From: Symbiodolus clandestinus
Lineage (GTDB): Bacteria > Pseudomonadota > Gammaproteobacteria > Enterobacterales > G038960095
DNA length: 64,000 bases
Assembly: GCA_038960095.1 (NCBI GenBank)
Contig: CP152425.1
Location: 186,001 to 250,000 of the forward strand
Direction: 5' to 3'
The position numbers and the translations under genes are program-made. Within the stretch, counting starts at the first letter, position 1. Each line of letters starts with the position of its first letter. Positions 1 to 9,784 of the stretch are shown here, one piece after another. The notes beneath the pieces were generated by a model. The model was not told the DNA's origin. It ran no database searches and saw nothing but the letters and a program-made list of their open reading frames with translations.

Positions 1-771
1 ATGCTGCCTTGGTTCCCAACGAATGGCAGCACCCTGTTGATACCGTAGATCAACCACTGCCACTAACTCTGTTTTTCCTATTGTTGCTGGACGCTGCTGC
101 ATAAGTAAGGGGTAAAGTACTAGCAGGCGCTGCATGGCTTGGTACGGATCCTGCTTACCGATTAAGCAACGCATGGAATGATTGATGGTTAATTGCCAGG
201 CTTGGCGGCGATTTTTTCCAATGGCAGTCACCGACAATCCATAAGGGACCAATTGTTTTGTCAATTGATGCCAAGTGGCTAAAACCTGCTGCTCACTTCC
301 CTTTGGCCCTGCTAATTGTGGCAGCTGTTTAATTAGCCAGGGTGGTAATGGGGCACTGAACGGTTCCCCATGCTGGTTCAGTAGCCGTTGCTGCTGCCAA
401 CGAGCCACCGCTTGATGTTCTATGCAATGCACTAATAGTCGATTCGGCCACTGCTTACGGATTTTAACCTCGGCAATCCAAGGTAATTGCTTGAGTCGCT
501 GTTGAATCACCTGTAGATCTTGAGCGATAAAACTATCAAACGGTTGTAATTCCTCTAAAACTTTCTGGATCGCCTGCGGTTGCGCCTGCTGTAGCTCACC
601 GACTAGCTGCCACTCCGATAATGGCCAATGTTGCGAATGATATAACCAAGCTTTCAAACGATAGAACCCACCGAGCAGGATGATACTAACACTGATCCAG
701 CTCAACCAGCGCCACAGGGCCATTATTGGCCTTAGTGTGCTAGCTGAGCGCCTTCTGCCTTGGCTAGCCAT
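1..771 (-). CDS. ftsQ: Cell division protein FtsQ (C-terminal end cut by window edge)
   Basis: This gene is not bounded inside the window: it starts at 771 and runs off the left edge, giving about 257 residues. The translation shows a short cytoplasmic N terminus, one membrane segment (about residues 20-36, WLSWISVSIILLGGFYR), then the periplasmic POTRA-like and beta domains. Diagnostic pieces are LPWIAEVKIRKQWPNRL and, near the edge, VDLRYQQGAAIRW, which is a hallmark of FtsQ. FtsQ links FtsB/FtsL to the early divisome. The ATG lies inside the last codons of murC (8-bp overlap) and is preceded by AGGAG at good spacing. In E. coli ddlB lies between murC and ftsQ; here it is absent. Confidence 0.95.
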   Translation of the reverse strand, partial: MASQGRRRSASTLRPIMALWRWLSWISVSIILLGGFYRLKAWLYHSQHWPLSEWQLVGELQQAQPQAIQKVLEELQPFDSFIAQDLQVIQQRLKQLPWIAEVKIRKQWPNRLLVHCIEHQAVARWQQQRLLNQHGEPFSAPLPPWLIKQLPQLAGPKGSEQQVLATWHQLTKQLVPYGLSVTAIGKNRRQAWQLTINHSMRCLIGKQDPYQAMQRLLVLYPLLMQQRPATIGKTELVAVVDLRYQQGAAIRWEPRQH

Positions 772-2266
772 GATGTTCTCCTGGTAATTCAGAACAGTGA
801 CTGCTACCAGGCTCTACCTGTGGCAATCCTTGCACAGCGATTTGGCGTGCTAGCTGTCCGATGTTGCCAGCCCCTTGCATCAATAGTAGATCACCACCCC
901 GTATCACTTGCGCTAATATTTTTGGAACAGCCGATAAATCCGGAATCAATATTGGATCCACCCCCCCTAAGCTTCGGATCGTTCGACAAAGGGCTTGACT
1001 ATCGGCACCGACAATGGGCGCCTCACCGGCCGGATAGACCTCTAGCAACAATAGACAATCCACCTCGGATAATACCGTTACAAAGTAGTCGTAGAGATCA
1101 TAGGTTCGACTGTAACGATGAGGTTGAAATAGCATCACCAACCGCCGGTTTGGCCAACCTGCACGAACAGCTTGAATGGTCACCTCAATCTCCCGGGGAT
1201 GATGACCATAATCATCAACCAGCAAAACAGTCGCTTCCTGAGCCATCGGCCATTCAGCCAGTAATTCAAAGCGGCGTCCGGTGCCTTGGAAATTGGTTAA
1301 GGCATTTACAATCGGTTCATCAGCAATTCCCGCTGCTGTCGCGACTGCCACTGCCGCGGCTGCGTTTAGGGCATGGTGCCGCCCAGGGAGATTTAAGCGA
1401 ATCGGGAGTTTTTGCATCCCGCCATTTTCAATAAGACGCCGATGTAAGTTGAAAGTTCCCTGAAACCCCTGTTGCTGATACAGTTCAATATAAACATCCG
1501 CTTGACTGCAGAAGCCATAGGTAATGACTCGCCGCTGAACTCGAGGTAGTAGCTCCCGAACTCCAGGGTCATCCAAACAAAGCACCGCTTGCCCATAAAA
1601 AGGTAAGTTGTGGATAAAACGCAAAAAGGTCTCTTTCAGCTGTTGAAAGCTGCCTTGATAATTTTCTAAATGGTCAGCATCAATATTAGTAACCACCGTC
1701 ACTAACGGCTGCAGATGTAAAAAAGAGGCATCGCTCTCATCAGCTTCGACAATCAAATAGCATCCACTGCCTAAGCGCGCATGTGTCCCAGTGGCTTTAA
1801 CCACACCCCCATTAACAAAGGTAGGATCAAGCCCTGCAGCCTCATAAATACTAGCAATTAAAGCGGTTGTGGTAGTTTTTCCATGGGTGCCTGCCACGGC
1901 GATACCGTGGCGGAATCGCATTAATTCAGCTAGCATCTCTGCCCGTTGAATCACTGGGAGCCGCGCCTGGCGAGCAGCTATAACCTCCGGATTGTCGGCA
2001 GTAATCGCACTAGAGATCACAACGACATCCGCCGACCGGATTTGTTCTGCTCGATGTCCGTAGTAAATGGTGACGCCTAACTGCTGTAAACGTATCGTTA
2101 CCGCATTCTCAGTTAGATCAGAGCCGCTAATGGAATAGCCTTGATTGGCTAACACTTCGGCGATACCCCCCATGCCAGAACCTCCAATCCCCACAAAATG
2201 CAGGTTATGAACGGGGAACCTCTCCGGTGCGATGGGACAAAAGCGGATTATGTGCGGTGGCTGCAT
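764..2266 (-). CDS. murC: UDP-N-acetylmuramate--L-alanine ligase
   Basis: MurC adds L-alanine to UDP-MurNAc in the cytoplasm, the first peptide step of murein precursor synthesis. The 500-residue product is close to the usual length of about 490. It shows the N-terminal nucleotide-sugar loop FVGIGGSGMGGIAEVL, the ATP P-loop GTHGKTTTTALIA, the central VEADESDASF and VVTNIDADHLENY segments, and the Mur ligase C-terminal DDYGHHPREI. The ATG has AAAGGAA upstream on the minus strand and overlaps the end of murG by 19 bp. It is translationally packed in the dcw operon. Confidence 0.97.
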   Translation of the reverse strand: MQPPHIIRFCPIAPERFPVHNLHFVGIGGSGMGGIAEVLANQGYSISGSDLTENAVTIRLQQLGVTIYYGHRAEQIRSADVVVISSAITADNPEVIAARQARLPVIQRAEMLAELMRFRHGIAVAGTHGKTTTTALIASIYEAAGLDPTFVNGGVVKATGTHARLGSGCYLIVEADESDASFLHLQPLVTVVTNIDADHLENYQGSFQQLKETFLRFIHNLPFYGQAVLCLDDPGVRELLPRVQRRVITYGFCSQADVYIELYQQQGFQGTFNLHRRLIENGGMQKLPIRLNLPGRHHALNAAAAVAVATAAGIADEPIVNALTNFQGTGRRFELLAEWPMAQEATVLLVDDYGHHPREIEVTIQAVRAGWPNRRLVMLFQPHRYSRTYDLYDYFVTVLSEVDCLLLLEVYPAGEAPIVGADSQALCRTIRSLGGVDPILIPDLSAVPKILAQVIRGGDLLLMQGAGNIGQLARQIAVQGLPQVEPGSSHCSELPGEHHG

Positions 2267-3345
2267 GCTCTATTTCCTTTGTTTGAACTTTCAACAACCG
2301 CTTGTAAACAGTCGGCAATTTGTTGTGTGGCCCCTCGGCAGGCTACCGTTTGCGCCTGCTGCGCCTGTTGTAATAACTGACTTCTATCTAAGCGTTGAAC
2401 CCTCTCTGCTAACCGCTCGGCAGTGAATTGCGGCTCTTCAATAATCTCAGCAGCCCCCACTCGCTGCAGAACCTGTGCATTCAAAAGCTGCTGCTGATCG
2501 GCGTGTTGGTAAGGTATAAAAATCGCCGACAGTCCGATGGCCGCTAATTCACTGACAGTCGCTGCCCCTGAGCGGCCAATCACCAAATCGGCCCAACGAT
2601 AAGCCTCTTGCATATCTTCAATAAATTCACTCAGTCGATAGGGAGTTATCCCGACAGCCCGATAAGCTTCAGCCACTGTCGTTTGCCGGCCTCGACCCAC
2701 TTGGTGCCAAATTATGCTATGAGTGCCCAACTGAGCAGCGACTGCTGGCAACAGGTGGTTAAGGATCTGGGCCCCCTGGCTCCCCCCCAGAACTAACAGA
2801 CGCAAAGGGCCTTGACGCCCGGTAAAGCGCACCAATGGTTTTGGTAGCTGTAATAGCGTCTCTGGTAGCGGATTGCCAACCACTTGAGCACGGCGATGGG
2901 TACCGGGAAAAGCGGTCAAAATCTGGTTGGCTCCATAGCTCAACAGTCGGTTGGTTAGCCCCAATACGGCATTCTGTTCATGGATGACCAGCGGCACGCG
3001 CCACAAGCAGCTGGCCAGCCCACCTGGCCCAGCAACATAACCGCCAAACCCGAGTACGACATCGGGACGGAAATGTTTGATAACCAAAGCTGCTTGATAA
3101 ACGGCTCGACCAATTTGCCAGGGAGCCGTCAATTGTGTACCGATCTTCCGGCCGCGCAAACCGGAAATCTTAATAAACTCAATCGGAATACCCGCTTGCG
3201 GGACCCACTCTGCCTCGAGTCGATCGATGCATCCAAGCCAACGAACTTCCCAGCCCCGCATCAACAAATGGCGTGCTACAGCCAACCCAGGAATAATATG
3301 ACCCCCAGTACCACCAGCCATCAACAACAAACGCTTAGCTGCCAT
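2248..3345 (-). CDS. murG: UDP-GlcNAc:undecaprenyl-PP-MurNAc-pentapeptide GlcNAc transferase
   Basis: MurG converts lipid I to lipid II at the inner face of the membrane. It has the N-terminal glycine-rich loop LMAGGTGGHIIPGLAVA, the HEQNAVLGLTN segment, the second loop VLGGSQGAQILN and the UDP-GlcNAc-binding IGRSGAATVSELAAIGL. I chose the ATG at 3345 rather than the longer frame beginning at 3390. It puts GGAGAG seven bases upstream, gives a protein of about 365 residues close to the E. coli length, and leaves only an 11-bp overlap with ftsW; the extra 15 residues lie wholly inside ftsW. Confidence 0.96.
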   Translation of the reverse strand: MAAKRLLLMAGGTGGHIIPGLAVARHLLMRGWEVRWLGCIDRLEAEWVPQAGIPIEFIKISGLRGRKIGTQLTAPWQIGRAVYQAALVIKHFRPDVVLGFGGYVAGPGGLASCLWRVPLVIHEQNAVLGLTNRLLSYGANQILTAFPGTHRRAQVVGNPLPETLLQLPKPLVRFTGRQGPLRLLVLGGSQGAQILNHLLPAVAAQLGTHSIIWHQVGRGRQTTVAEAYRAVGITPYRLSEFIEDMQEAYRWADLVIGRSGAATVSELAAIGLSAIFIPYQHADQQQLLNAQVLQRVGAAEIIEEPQFTAERLAERVQRLDRSQLLQQAQQAQTVACRGATQQIADCLQAVVESSNKGNRACSHRT

Positions 3346-4528
3346 AACGCTCTCCGGTTCGTCCTTGATTCTGTGCACAGCGGCGCTCAAAATCGATCCG
3401 CAGTACCATGGCTACTGACAGTAGCATCACCAATAAATTGGAGCCGCCATAGCTAATCAAGGGTAGAGTTAACCCTTTAGTCGGCAACGTTCCTACGGTA
3501 GCCCCGATATTGATAATAATTTGCAGACTCCACCAGACAGCAAATGCACACGCCAAGAATCCCGCGTAGAGTTGTCCGGCTTGCCAGGCTTGTCGACCAA
3601 TCCATAAACCGCGAGCCACCAATAGACCCAGTAACCCAAAAACCACCAATGCCCCAGCAAAACCTAACTCCTCGGCAATAATGGCAAAAATAAAATCGGT
3701 GTGGGCGGCGGGCAGATACTCTAGCTTCTGTACTCCATTACCCAAGCCTTGTCCCCAGTATGAGCCGCGACCAAATGCCATTAAAGATTGGGTCAACTGA
3801 TAGCCACTGCCGTAGGGATCTTGCCAGGGATCAAGAAAGGCAGTAACACGTCGCAGGCGATAGGGCGCGGTGATAATTAACAATCCTGCCGCTAACACCC
3901 CGGAAGCAACCACCGCTAATAGTTGCCAAACTTGAGCACCGGCTAAAAACAGTAAAACCAGTGAAGTGATAAACAACACAATGACTGATCCTAAATCAGG
4001 CTGTGCCAAAAGCAGCAGTGCCAACAGAAGCATAACTGCCAGTGGTTTACAAAAATCCCAAAAGCGCTGCCGAAGCGCTTGCGCTTTGCGCACTACATAA
4101 CCTGCTAAATAGCAAGGCAGCGCTAATTTAGTTAGCTCCGCTGGCTGTAATCGCAAAGGCCCAATGGCTATCCAACGTGCTGCCCCGTTAATTGAGGGGC
4201 TGATCAGCAATACCAAAAGTAGTAATGAGATGGATAGCAGCAGTAACGACGCGCCACACCGCTGCCAGAAACGAATAGGTAGCTGTAATACTATCAAAAA
4301 TAGTGGTAGTGCTAAACCACTATACAAAAGAGTTCGTTTGCTGTAGAAGAAAGCGTCCTGCTGTAGCCACTCACCTAAGGGCATGGTCGCCGAGGTGATC
4401 ATTATCCAACCTAAAATCAGTAATCCCAACGTCAATGCCGATAATAACCGATCATAGTTTGGCGCTGCCAGATTCGTTGCCACAGAAGGGGTTGATGGTG
4501 TAGACACAGTCGGAATACGAACCGTCAT
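3335..4528 (-). CDS. ftsW: Septal peptidoglycan polymerase FtsW (SEDS family)
   Basis: FtsW is the septum-specific SEDS glycosyltransferase working with FtsI. The 397-residue protein is almost entirely hydrophobic with about ten membrane segments. It ends in the characteristic loop GTLPTKGLTLPLISYGGSN, and it carries the conserved internal motif FIFAIIAEELGFAGA and the loop GSGYQLTQSLMAFGRG. The start ATG shares its A with the TAA stop of murD (TAATG), a tight coupling signal. Length is slightly below the E. coli protein (414), mostly in the cytoplasmic N terminus. Confidence 0.96.
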   Translation of the reverse strand: MTVRIPTVSTPSTPSVATNLAAPNYDRLLSALTLGLLILGWIMITSATMPLGEWLQQDAFFYSKRTLLYSGLALPLFLIVLQLPIRFWQRCGASLLLLSISLLLLVLLISPSINGAARWIAIGPLRLQPAELTKLALPCYLAGYVVRKAQALRQRFWDFCKPLAVMLLLALLLLAQPDLGSVIVLFITSLVLLFLAGAQVWQLLAVVASGVLAAGLLIITAPYRLRRVTAFLDPWQDPYGSGYQLTQSLMAFGRGSYWGQGLGNGVQKLEYLPAAHTDFIFAIIAEELGFAGALVVFGLLGLLVARGLWIGRQAWQAGQLYAGFLACAFAVWWSLQIIINIGATVGTLPTKGLTLPLISYGGSNLLVMLLSVAMVLRIDFERRCAQNQGRTGERYGS

Positions 4529-5850
4529 TAGCCTAACCTCCGAGCAAGTTGAGTGAATTGCTCTCCCCGTTGTGCGAAATTGCTAAATTGATCAAAGCTG
4601 GCGCAAGCTGGTGATAACAGAACAATATCTCCCGATGCAACCCTCTGCGCCACCAGTCTCATCGCAGCCTCTAGCGTAGAGATTTTTTCCACGGCTGCGG
4701 GACGTAATGCAGCCAATTGTTCAGCTGCTTCGCCGAAGCAGTAAAGTTGTAGATTATCGCGTTGTAAATAGGGAACCAGTGCTTGGTAATTGCCTGGCTT
4801 ACTACGACCACCTAGCAGCAGATGTAGCTGGCGATGGGCGGGCAATCCTTGAAGAGCAGCCAGGGTGCTTTCGACAGTCGTCGATTTAGAATCATTAATC
4901 CAAGAGACACCTCGTCGTTGCCACACTGGTTGACAGCGGTGCGCCAACCCCTCAAAGGTGATCAGTGCCTGCAAAGCAGGTTCACGTGGGATCCCTACTG
5001 CATCAGCGAGTGCCAAGGCAGCTAATGCATTGGCATAATTATGCTGCCCCAGCAACTTCAAACGGCTGACCGGCAGTAATCGCTGATCCTCATGAATAAG
5101 CCAAATTGCATTTTGATGGGCTTGCCAACGGTAACTGCCCTGAGTGCCAAAAGTTCGGATAGTGGCTTTTGGCGCTAAAGTTAAGGGTTGGGTTAGGAGA
5201 TCATCACTATTGACCACACAATGAGTTGCCTGCTGATAGATCCGTTGTTTGGCCTGTTGATAGCAATTCATTCCTTGGGGGTAGCGATCTTGATGATCAG
5301 GAGTAATATTCAGTATCGTGGCGGCGGCTGCTTGCAGACTGTAGGTACTCTCTAGCTGAAAACTGGAAAGTTCAACCACATAGAGATCATAAGCAGATTT
5401 TAATAGGGATAAGGCCGTCGGGCCTAAGTTACCGCCGGCACCCACTCTCAATCCTGCCTGACGGGCCATTTCAGCGACCCAAGCAGTGACCGTACTTTTG
5501 CCATTAGTACCCGTGATAGCAACTACTGGTTGTTTGATCTCACGACAAAACAGCTCTATTTCACTGATCACTGGAATTCCCGCTGCTATAGTCCGCTGGA
5601 TAGCAGGCTGACAACGAGAAATTCCCGGACTCAGGATAACTAACTCAGCCTGCAGCAGCCAGTCTAACCTGAGATCCCCAACATGGTAGCTACCTATTGG
5701 TGACAGTTGGGCCAAAAGTGCTTGCTGTTGCGGCCGAGTGTCAATGATTTTCGGTTGAATATGTCGCTGTTGGAAAAAATCGAGACAAGCCTGACCGGTA
5801 ATACCAAAACCGACTATGACCACCTGTTGTGGATAAGAGTGTTCCATCAT
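4528..5850 (-). CDS. murD: UDP-N-acetylmuramoyl-L-alanine--D-glutamate ligase
   Basis: MurD adds D-glutamate to UDP-MurNAc-L-Ala. Visible motifs are VVIVGFGITGQACLDFF at the N terminus, the P-loop ITGTNGKSTVTAWVAEMA, LNITPDHQDRYP, GQHNYANALAALALADA, WINDSKSTTVEST and the C-terminal LLSPACASFDQF. The frame is open back to 5937, but the ATG at 5850 (TGATG overlap with the mraY stop, AAGGT upstream) or the adjacent ATG at 5847 gives about 440 residues, matching the family. The longer N terminus would be a shadow of mraY. Confidence 0.96.
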   Translation of the reverse strand: MMEHSYPQQVVIVGFGITGQACLDFFQQRHIQPKIIDTRPQQQALLAQLSPIGSYHVGDLRLDWLLQAELVILSPGISRCQPAIQRTIAAGIPVISEIELFCREIKQPVVAITGTNGKSTVTAWVAEMARQAGLRVGAGGNLGPTALSLLKSAYDLYVVELSSFQLESTYSLQAAAATILNITPDHQDRYPQGMNCYQQAKQRIYQQATHCVVNSDDLLTQPLTLAPKATIRTFGTQGSYRWQAHQNAIWLIHEDQRLLPVSRLKLLGQHNYANALAALALADAVGIPREPALQALITFEGLAHRCQPVWQRRGVSWINDSKSTTVESTLAALQGLPAHRQLHLLLGGRSKPGNYQALVPYLQRDNLQLYCFGEAAEQLAALRPAAVEKISTLEAAMRLVAQRVASGDIVLLSPACASFDQFSNFAQRGEQFTQLARRLG

Positions 5851-6932
5851 CAACGTACCTTGAGGGTCACTAAACCTAGCAACACTAAGACTAGAGAGAT
5901 AATCCAAAAACGAACAATAATTCTGGGTTCTGGACAACCTTTCAGCTCATAGTGATGATGCAGCGGCGCCATCCGAAAAATTCGCTGGCCACGCAGCTTA
6001 AAAGATCCAACTTGCAAAATCACCGATAATGTCTCGGCGACAAAGACCCCTCCCATCAGCAACAACAACAGCTCTTGACGAACCAACACCGCTACCGTGC
6101 CAAGCGCCGCACCTAAAGACAATGAGCCAATATCTCCCATAAAAATTTGCGCGGGATAGGTGTTAAACCATAAAAAACCTAACCCAGCGCCTACCATAGC
6201 GCTACACACAATGACCAGTTCCCCAGCATAACGCACATAAGGCAGATGCAAATAATGGGCAAAATGAATGTTACCGGTCACCCAAGCCAATGCCGCTAAT
6301 CCGGCCGCCACTAAAACAATCGGCATAATGGCTAGTCCATCTAGACCATCGGTCAAATTAACCGCATTGCTGGTCCCTACAATGACGAAGTAACCCAATG
6401 GCAGATAGAACAGTCCCAACTGAGGCATGAGATTTTTAAAAAAAGGGACAACCAATTGTGTGGTACTATCATCTGGGTTTAAGCTATAAATCAGCAGTAC
6501 GACACTGAACGCCAACAGTGATTGCCAGCTATACTTCCAACGAGCAGCCAACCCTCGGCTATGACGTTGGCTGATTTTTAAGTAGTCATCGATAAAGCCG
6601 ATTGCTCCAAAACCTATTAGAATCGCCAGTAAGCAGACAACGTAGGGATTGGTTAAATCACTCCAAAGTAGTATGGCGCTCACGGTAGCGATTAAAATAA
6701 TTACCCCGCCCATGGTTGGGGTGCCTGCTTTGGTGGCATGGGAAGCCGGACCATCATCCCGGATAACTTGGGCCATCTGCAATCGCTGTAATCGAGTAAT
6801 CAGCAGCGGTCCAATCCACAAGGTTACCAGCAGTGCCGTTAATAAACTAATAATCGCCCGAAAGGTCAGGTAAGAGAATAGATTGAAACCGCTATAGTAG
6901 TGAACTGCCTTGTGTGCTAACCAGACTAGCAT
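5850..6932 (-). CDS. mraY: Phospho-N-acetylmuramoyl-pentapeptide transferase MraY
   Basis: MraY transfers phospho-MurNAc-pentapeptide to undecaprenyl phosphate to make lipid I. The start at 6932 (MLVWLAHKAVHYYSGF) gives 360 residues, the same as E. coli, with AGGAG upstream. The open frame to 7025 is an artefact inside murF. Catalytic features are visible: FIDDYLK, NAVNLTDGLDGLA with its paired aspartates, and the HHHYELKG histidine motif near the C terminus. There are about ten membrane segments. It overlaps murF by 7 bp. Confidence 0.97.
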   Translation of the reverse strand: MLVWLAHKAVHYYSGFNLFSYLTFRAIISLLTALLVTLWIGPLLITRLQRLQMAQVIRDDGPASHATKAGTPTMGGVIILIATVSAILLWSDLTNPYVVCLLAILIGFGAIGFIDDYLKISQRHSRGLAARWKYSWQSLLAFSVVLLIYSLNPDDSTTQLVVPFFKNLMPQLGLFYLPLGYFVIVGTSNAVNLTDGLDGLAIMPIVLVAAGLAALAWVTGNIHFAHYLHLPYVRYAGELVIVCSAMVGAGLGFLWFNTYPAQIFMGDIGSLSLGAALGTVAVLVRQELLLLLMGGVFVAETLSVILQVGSFKLRGQRIFRMAPLHHHYELKGCPEPRIIVRFWIISLVLVLLGLVTLKVR

Positions 6933-8299
6933 GCGACACGCTCCTGTAAGGCACTTACCAAGCGATCTAACTTTGCTCGCCGTGATCCCTTGACTAATAG
7001 AGTAATAACAGGTTGCTGCTGCCACTGAGCGGTAACAGCGGCCAGTAGATCTTCAAAATCAGTAAAATGCTGCCCGCCCACAGCCCGGCTGATCAAAGCA
7101 CTCATCAAACCAAAACTAAAAACCTGGTCAACCGCAGCGCATTGCAGGGTATCAGCCACTTGTTGATGGCACGCTACCGATTGATCTCCCAGCTCCGCCA
7201 TATCGCCCACCACCAGCAGTCGATAGCCAGGCTGTTGGTGTAATACTTGGATGGCCGCTTGCATCGAAGCGACATTCGCGTTGTAGCTATCATCGACCAG
7301 CCACTTCCCGGGTGCCAACCGTTGCCGAGCGAGTCGACCTGGCAGTGGGTAACATTGCGCTAGCCCCTGCTGAATCATGGTTAAATCAGCGCCTACTGCC
7401 ATCGTTAGCGCCGCAGCGGCCACGGCATTAGTGATCCTGTGCTCACCGATGCCGGGTAAATTAACCAAAGTGGTCCCATTGGGCGTATGTAGAGTAAAGC
7501 GATAGCTTCCTTCTGGTTGAGCTTCAATGGCTGAAGCATAAAAATTAACCCCGGGCTGCTGAGCTAGAGCGAAGCGGCAAACCTTTTGCGAAACCATTAG
7601 CCGTTGCTGCCAGCGGACTAAATCATGGCTATCGCTATTGATAATCGCCAAACCATCAGCTGCTAATGCCGAGAAAATTTCACCCTTGGCTTGTGCCACT
7701 CCCGTTAGTAAACCGAAACCTGCCAAATGGGCAGCAGCAATGTTGTTAACCAATGCCACCTCTGGTTGTACCAAAGCGCTGCTGGCAGCAATCTCTCCAG
7801 GCGCATTGGCGGCTACCTCTATTACGGCGAATTGATGAACAGGGGTCACCTGCAATAGCGTCAGTGGTACCCCAAATTGATGGTTATTCTGATTTTGCCA
7901 AGTCGCTAAGGTGTCACCTTTTTGCTTTAAAATAGCGGCTACCATCTCTTTAACACTGCTCTTACCATTAGAACCGGTCACTGCTAGCCAGCGTGCTTTG
8001 GCATGCTGGCGACACCAGCATGCCAGCTGCCGCAATGCTTGATCAATATCAGAGACGATAATTTGCGGCACCGGTAATGGTAATCTTCGTGGCAGTAGTA
8101 GCGCTTGTGCTCCCTGAGAAACCGCCTGAGCAGCAAATTGAGCCCCATCCCACCGCTCCCCTTTGAGTGCGATAAACAGAGTCCCTGGTTTGGTAACCAT
8201 TTGCCGACTGTCAGTACTCACCGCTTCAATCAACCCATCAGCACCTAAGTGTTGTGCGGATAATAATCCTGCCAATTGGTTTAAAGTGAGGGGAATCAT
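6926..8299 (-). CDS. murF: UDP-MurNAc-tripeptide--D-alanyl-D-alanine ligase
   Basis: MurF attaches the D-Ala-D-Ala dipeptide, completing the UDP-MurNAc-pentapeptide. The 457-residue protein has the P-loop VTGSNGKSSVKEMVAAIL, NQNNHQFGVPLTLL, the GEHRITNAVAAAALTMAVG segment and the C-terminal DDSYNANVASMQAAI. It starts in an ATGA overlap with murE. Its substrate D-Ala-D-Ala must come from a ligase elsewhere in the genome, because ddlB is missing from its usual place in this cluster. Confidence 0.97.
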   Translation of the reverse strand: MIPLTLNQLAGLLSAQHLGADGLIEAVSTDSRQMVTKPGTLFIALKGERWDGAQFAAQAVSQGAQALLLPRRLPLPVPQIIVSDIDQALRQLACWCRQHAKARWLAVTGSNGKSSVKEMVAAILKQKGDTLATWQNQNNHQFGVPLTLLQVTPVHQFAVIEVAANAPGEIAASSALVQPEVALVNNIAAAHLAGFGLLTGVAQAKGEIFSALAADGLAIINSDSHDLVRWQQRLMVSQKVCRFALAQQPGVNFYASAIEAQPEGSYRFTLHTPNGTTLVNLPGIGEHRITNAVAAAALTMAVGADLTMIQQGLAQCYPLPGRLARQRLAPGKWLVDDSYNANVASMQAAIQVLHQQPGYRLLVVGDMAELGDQSVACHQQVADTLQCAAVDQVFSFGLMSALISRAVGGQHFTDFEDLLAAVTAQWQQQPVITLLVKGSRRAKLDRLVSALQERVAC

Positions 8300-9783
8300 G
8301 CTGTTACCCTTAATAGCTGTGCAACTAACTGGCGATCCGAATAAGCCACCCGTCGGCTGCCCAGCTGTTGGTACGTTTCATGCCCTTTACCGGCAATCAA
8401 TACCACATCATCCTTTGATGCCTGCATCACCGCACTGGCAACAGCGGTGCTGCGATCAACGATCACCTGAATGCGACTGGGTTCCAGCGTGCCCTCGAGG
8501 ATCTGCTGAATAATGTCTAATGGATTTTCATGGCGAGGATTATCGGTGGTTAATATCACCTGATCGGCCTCCTGCTCAGCGACCGCCCCCATTAAAGGGC
8601 GTTTACCCTGGTCCCGGTCGCCCCCACACCCAAAAACACACCATACCCTTCCAGTATAGTGCTGCCGCAAGGCGGTCAATGTCTGTGCCAGCGCATCCGA
8701 CGTGTGTGCGTAATCAATCACTACCACAGGTCTACCCGGAGCCGTTAATGGCTCTAAGCGGCCACAAATTGGCATTAACTGTCTAGCCGTTGCCAACAAT
8801 GAGGGCAACGGGTAACCTAAGGTCAATAAGGTAGCCAATGCAAGCAGCAGATTACTGACATTACAAGTGCCTAACAGTCGGCTATTTAACGAACCGCTCC
8901 CCCAAAAGCTATCCACCGTAATCGCTGTACCCTGGGCTTGATAGTTGATCGCGGTCGCCGCTAACCAGCGCCCTGGCCAGGCGACTAAATGCTCTGCCTG
9001 CAAGCTAACCGCAACAGCATCAGGCCAGTCGGCTAACCACTGCTGCCCAATGCTATCATCAGCATTAATCACCTTTTGTTCCACTGCATGTTCGGTGAAT
9101 AATCGCCGTTTAGCAGCGATATAGGCCTCGATACTGAGGTGATAGTCGAGATGGTCACGGGTGACGTTAGTTAACACCGCCACCGTAAAAGGCAGTGCCG
9201 CCACTCGCTGCTGCACCAGTCCATGGGACGAAACTTCCATGGCAGTCAATGCCACCCCTTGTTGCTGCCAATCAGCCAAAGTTTGCTGCACTTCGACGGC
9301 AGAACCAGTGGTGTTCTCGCCAGGCATGGTCTGCCCAACGGGGCCATTCCCGAGCGTTCCCATCACAGAGCTTCGATATCCTAACTGCTGACACCACTGG
9401 GCAATCAGATGCGTGGTACTGGTTTTACCGTTGGTACCCGTCACTCCAATCAGTTGCATTTCTGTCTGCTCATCGGCGTAGAAGCGCCCAGCTAAGGCAG
9501 ACAAATGCTGAGGCAAATTTTGTAGATAAATCACTGGAATACCATGACACCGGGTAACCACACCCTCTTCAGAAATGGTGTGCGCTTCTGCCAGTACGGC
9601 GACTGCCCCTTGAGCAATCGCTTGTGGAATATAGTGCCGGCCATCACACTGATGACCTGGCAGCGCAATAAACAGATCGCCAGCAGCCACTTGTCGGCTA
9701 TCGAGAACTAGGTTAGCCAATGGGCAATAAGGTACATCGCGTAGCCATGGCTCTAATAATGACTGTAGTTCACGATTTGGCAT
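8296..9783 (-). CDS. murE: UDP-MurNAc-L-Ala-D-Glu--meso-DAP ligase
   Basis: MurE adds the third residue of the stem peptide. The P-loop VTGTNGKTSTTHLIAQW and the specificity motif DNPRHENP are present. DNPR is the signature of meso-diaminopimelate-adding enzymes, so the murein is of DAP type. I chose the ATG at 9783, one base after the ftsI stop, with AGGGA upstream; this gives 495 residues, exactly the E. coli length. The frame open to 9855 overlaps the end of ftsI and is unlikely to be used. Confidence 0.97.
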   Translation of the reverse strand: MPNRELQSLLEPWLRDVPYCPLANLVLDSRQVAAGDLFIALPGHQCDGRHYIPQAIAQGAVAVLAEAHTISEEGVVTRCHGIPVIYLQNLPQHLSALAGRFYADEQTEMQLIGVTGTNGKTSTTHLIAQWCQQLGYRSSVMGTLGNGPVGQTMPGENTTGSAVEVQQTLADWQQQGVALTAMEVSSHGLVQQRVAALPFTVAVLTNVTRDHLDYHLSIEAYIAAKRRLFTEHAVEQKVINADDSIGQQWLADWPDAVAVSLQAEHLVAWPGRWLAATAINYQAQGTAITVDSFWGSGSLNSRLLGTCNVSNLLLALATLLTLGYPLPSLLATARQLMPICGRLEPLTAPGRPVVVIDYAHTSDALAQTLTALRQHYTGRVWCVFGCGGDRDQGKRPLMGAVAEQEADQVILTTDNPRHENPLDIIQQILEGTLEPSRIQVIVDRSTAVASAVMQASKDDVVLIAGKGHETYQQLGSRRVAYSDRQLVAQLLRVTA

Positions 9784-9784
9784 A

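Noticed and set aside
760..1434. A long plus-strand open frame opposite murC
   Set aside because: A shadow frame; the minus strand is clearly MurC and FtsQ.
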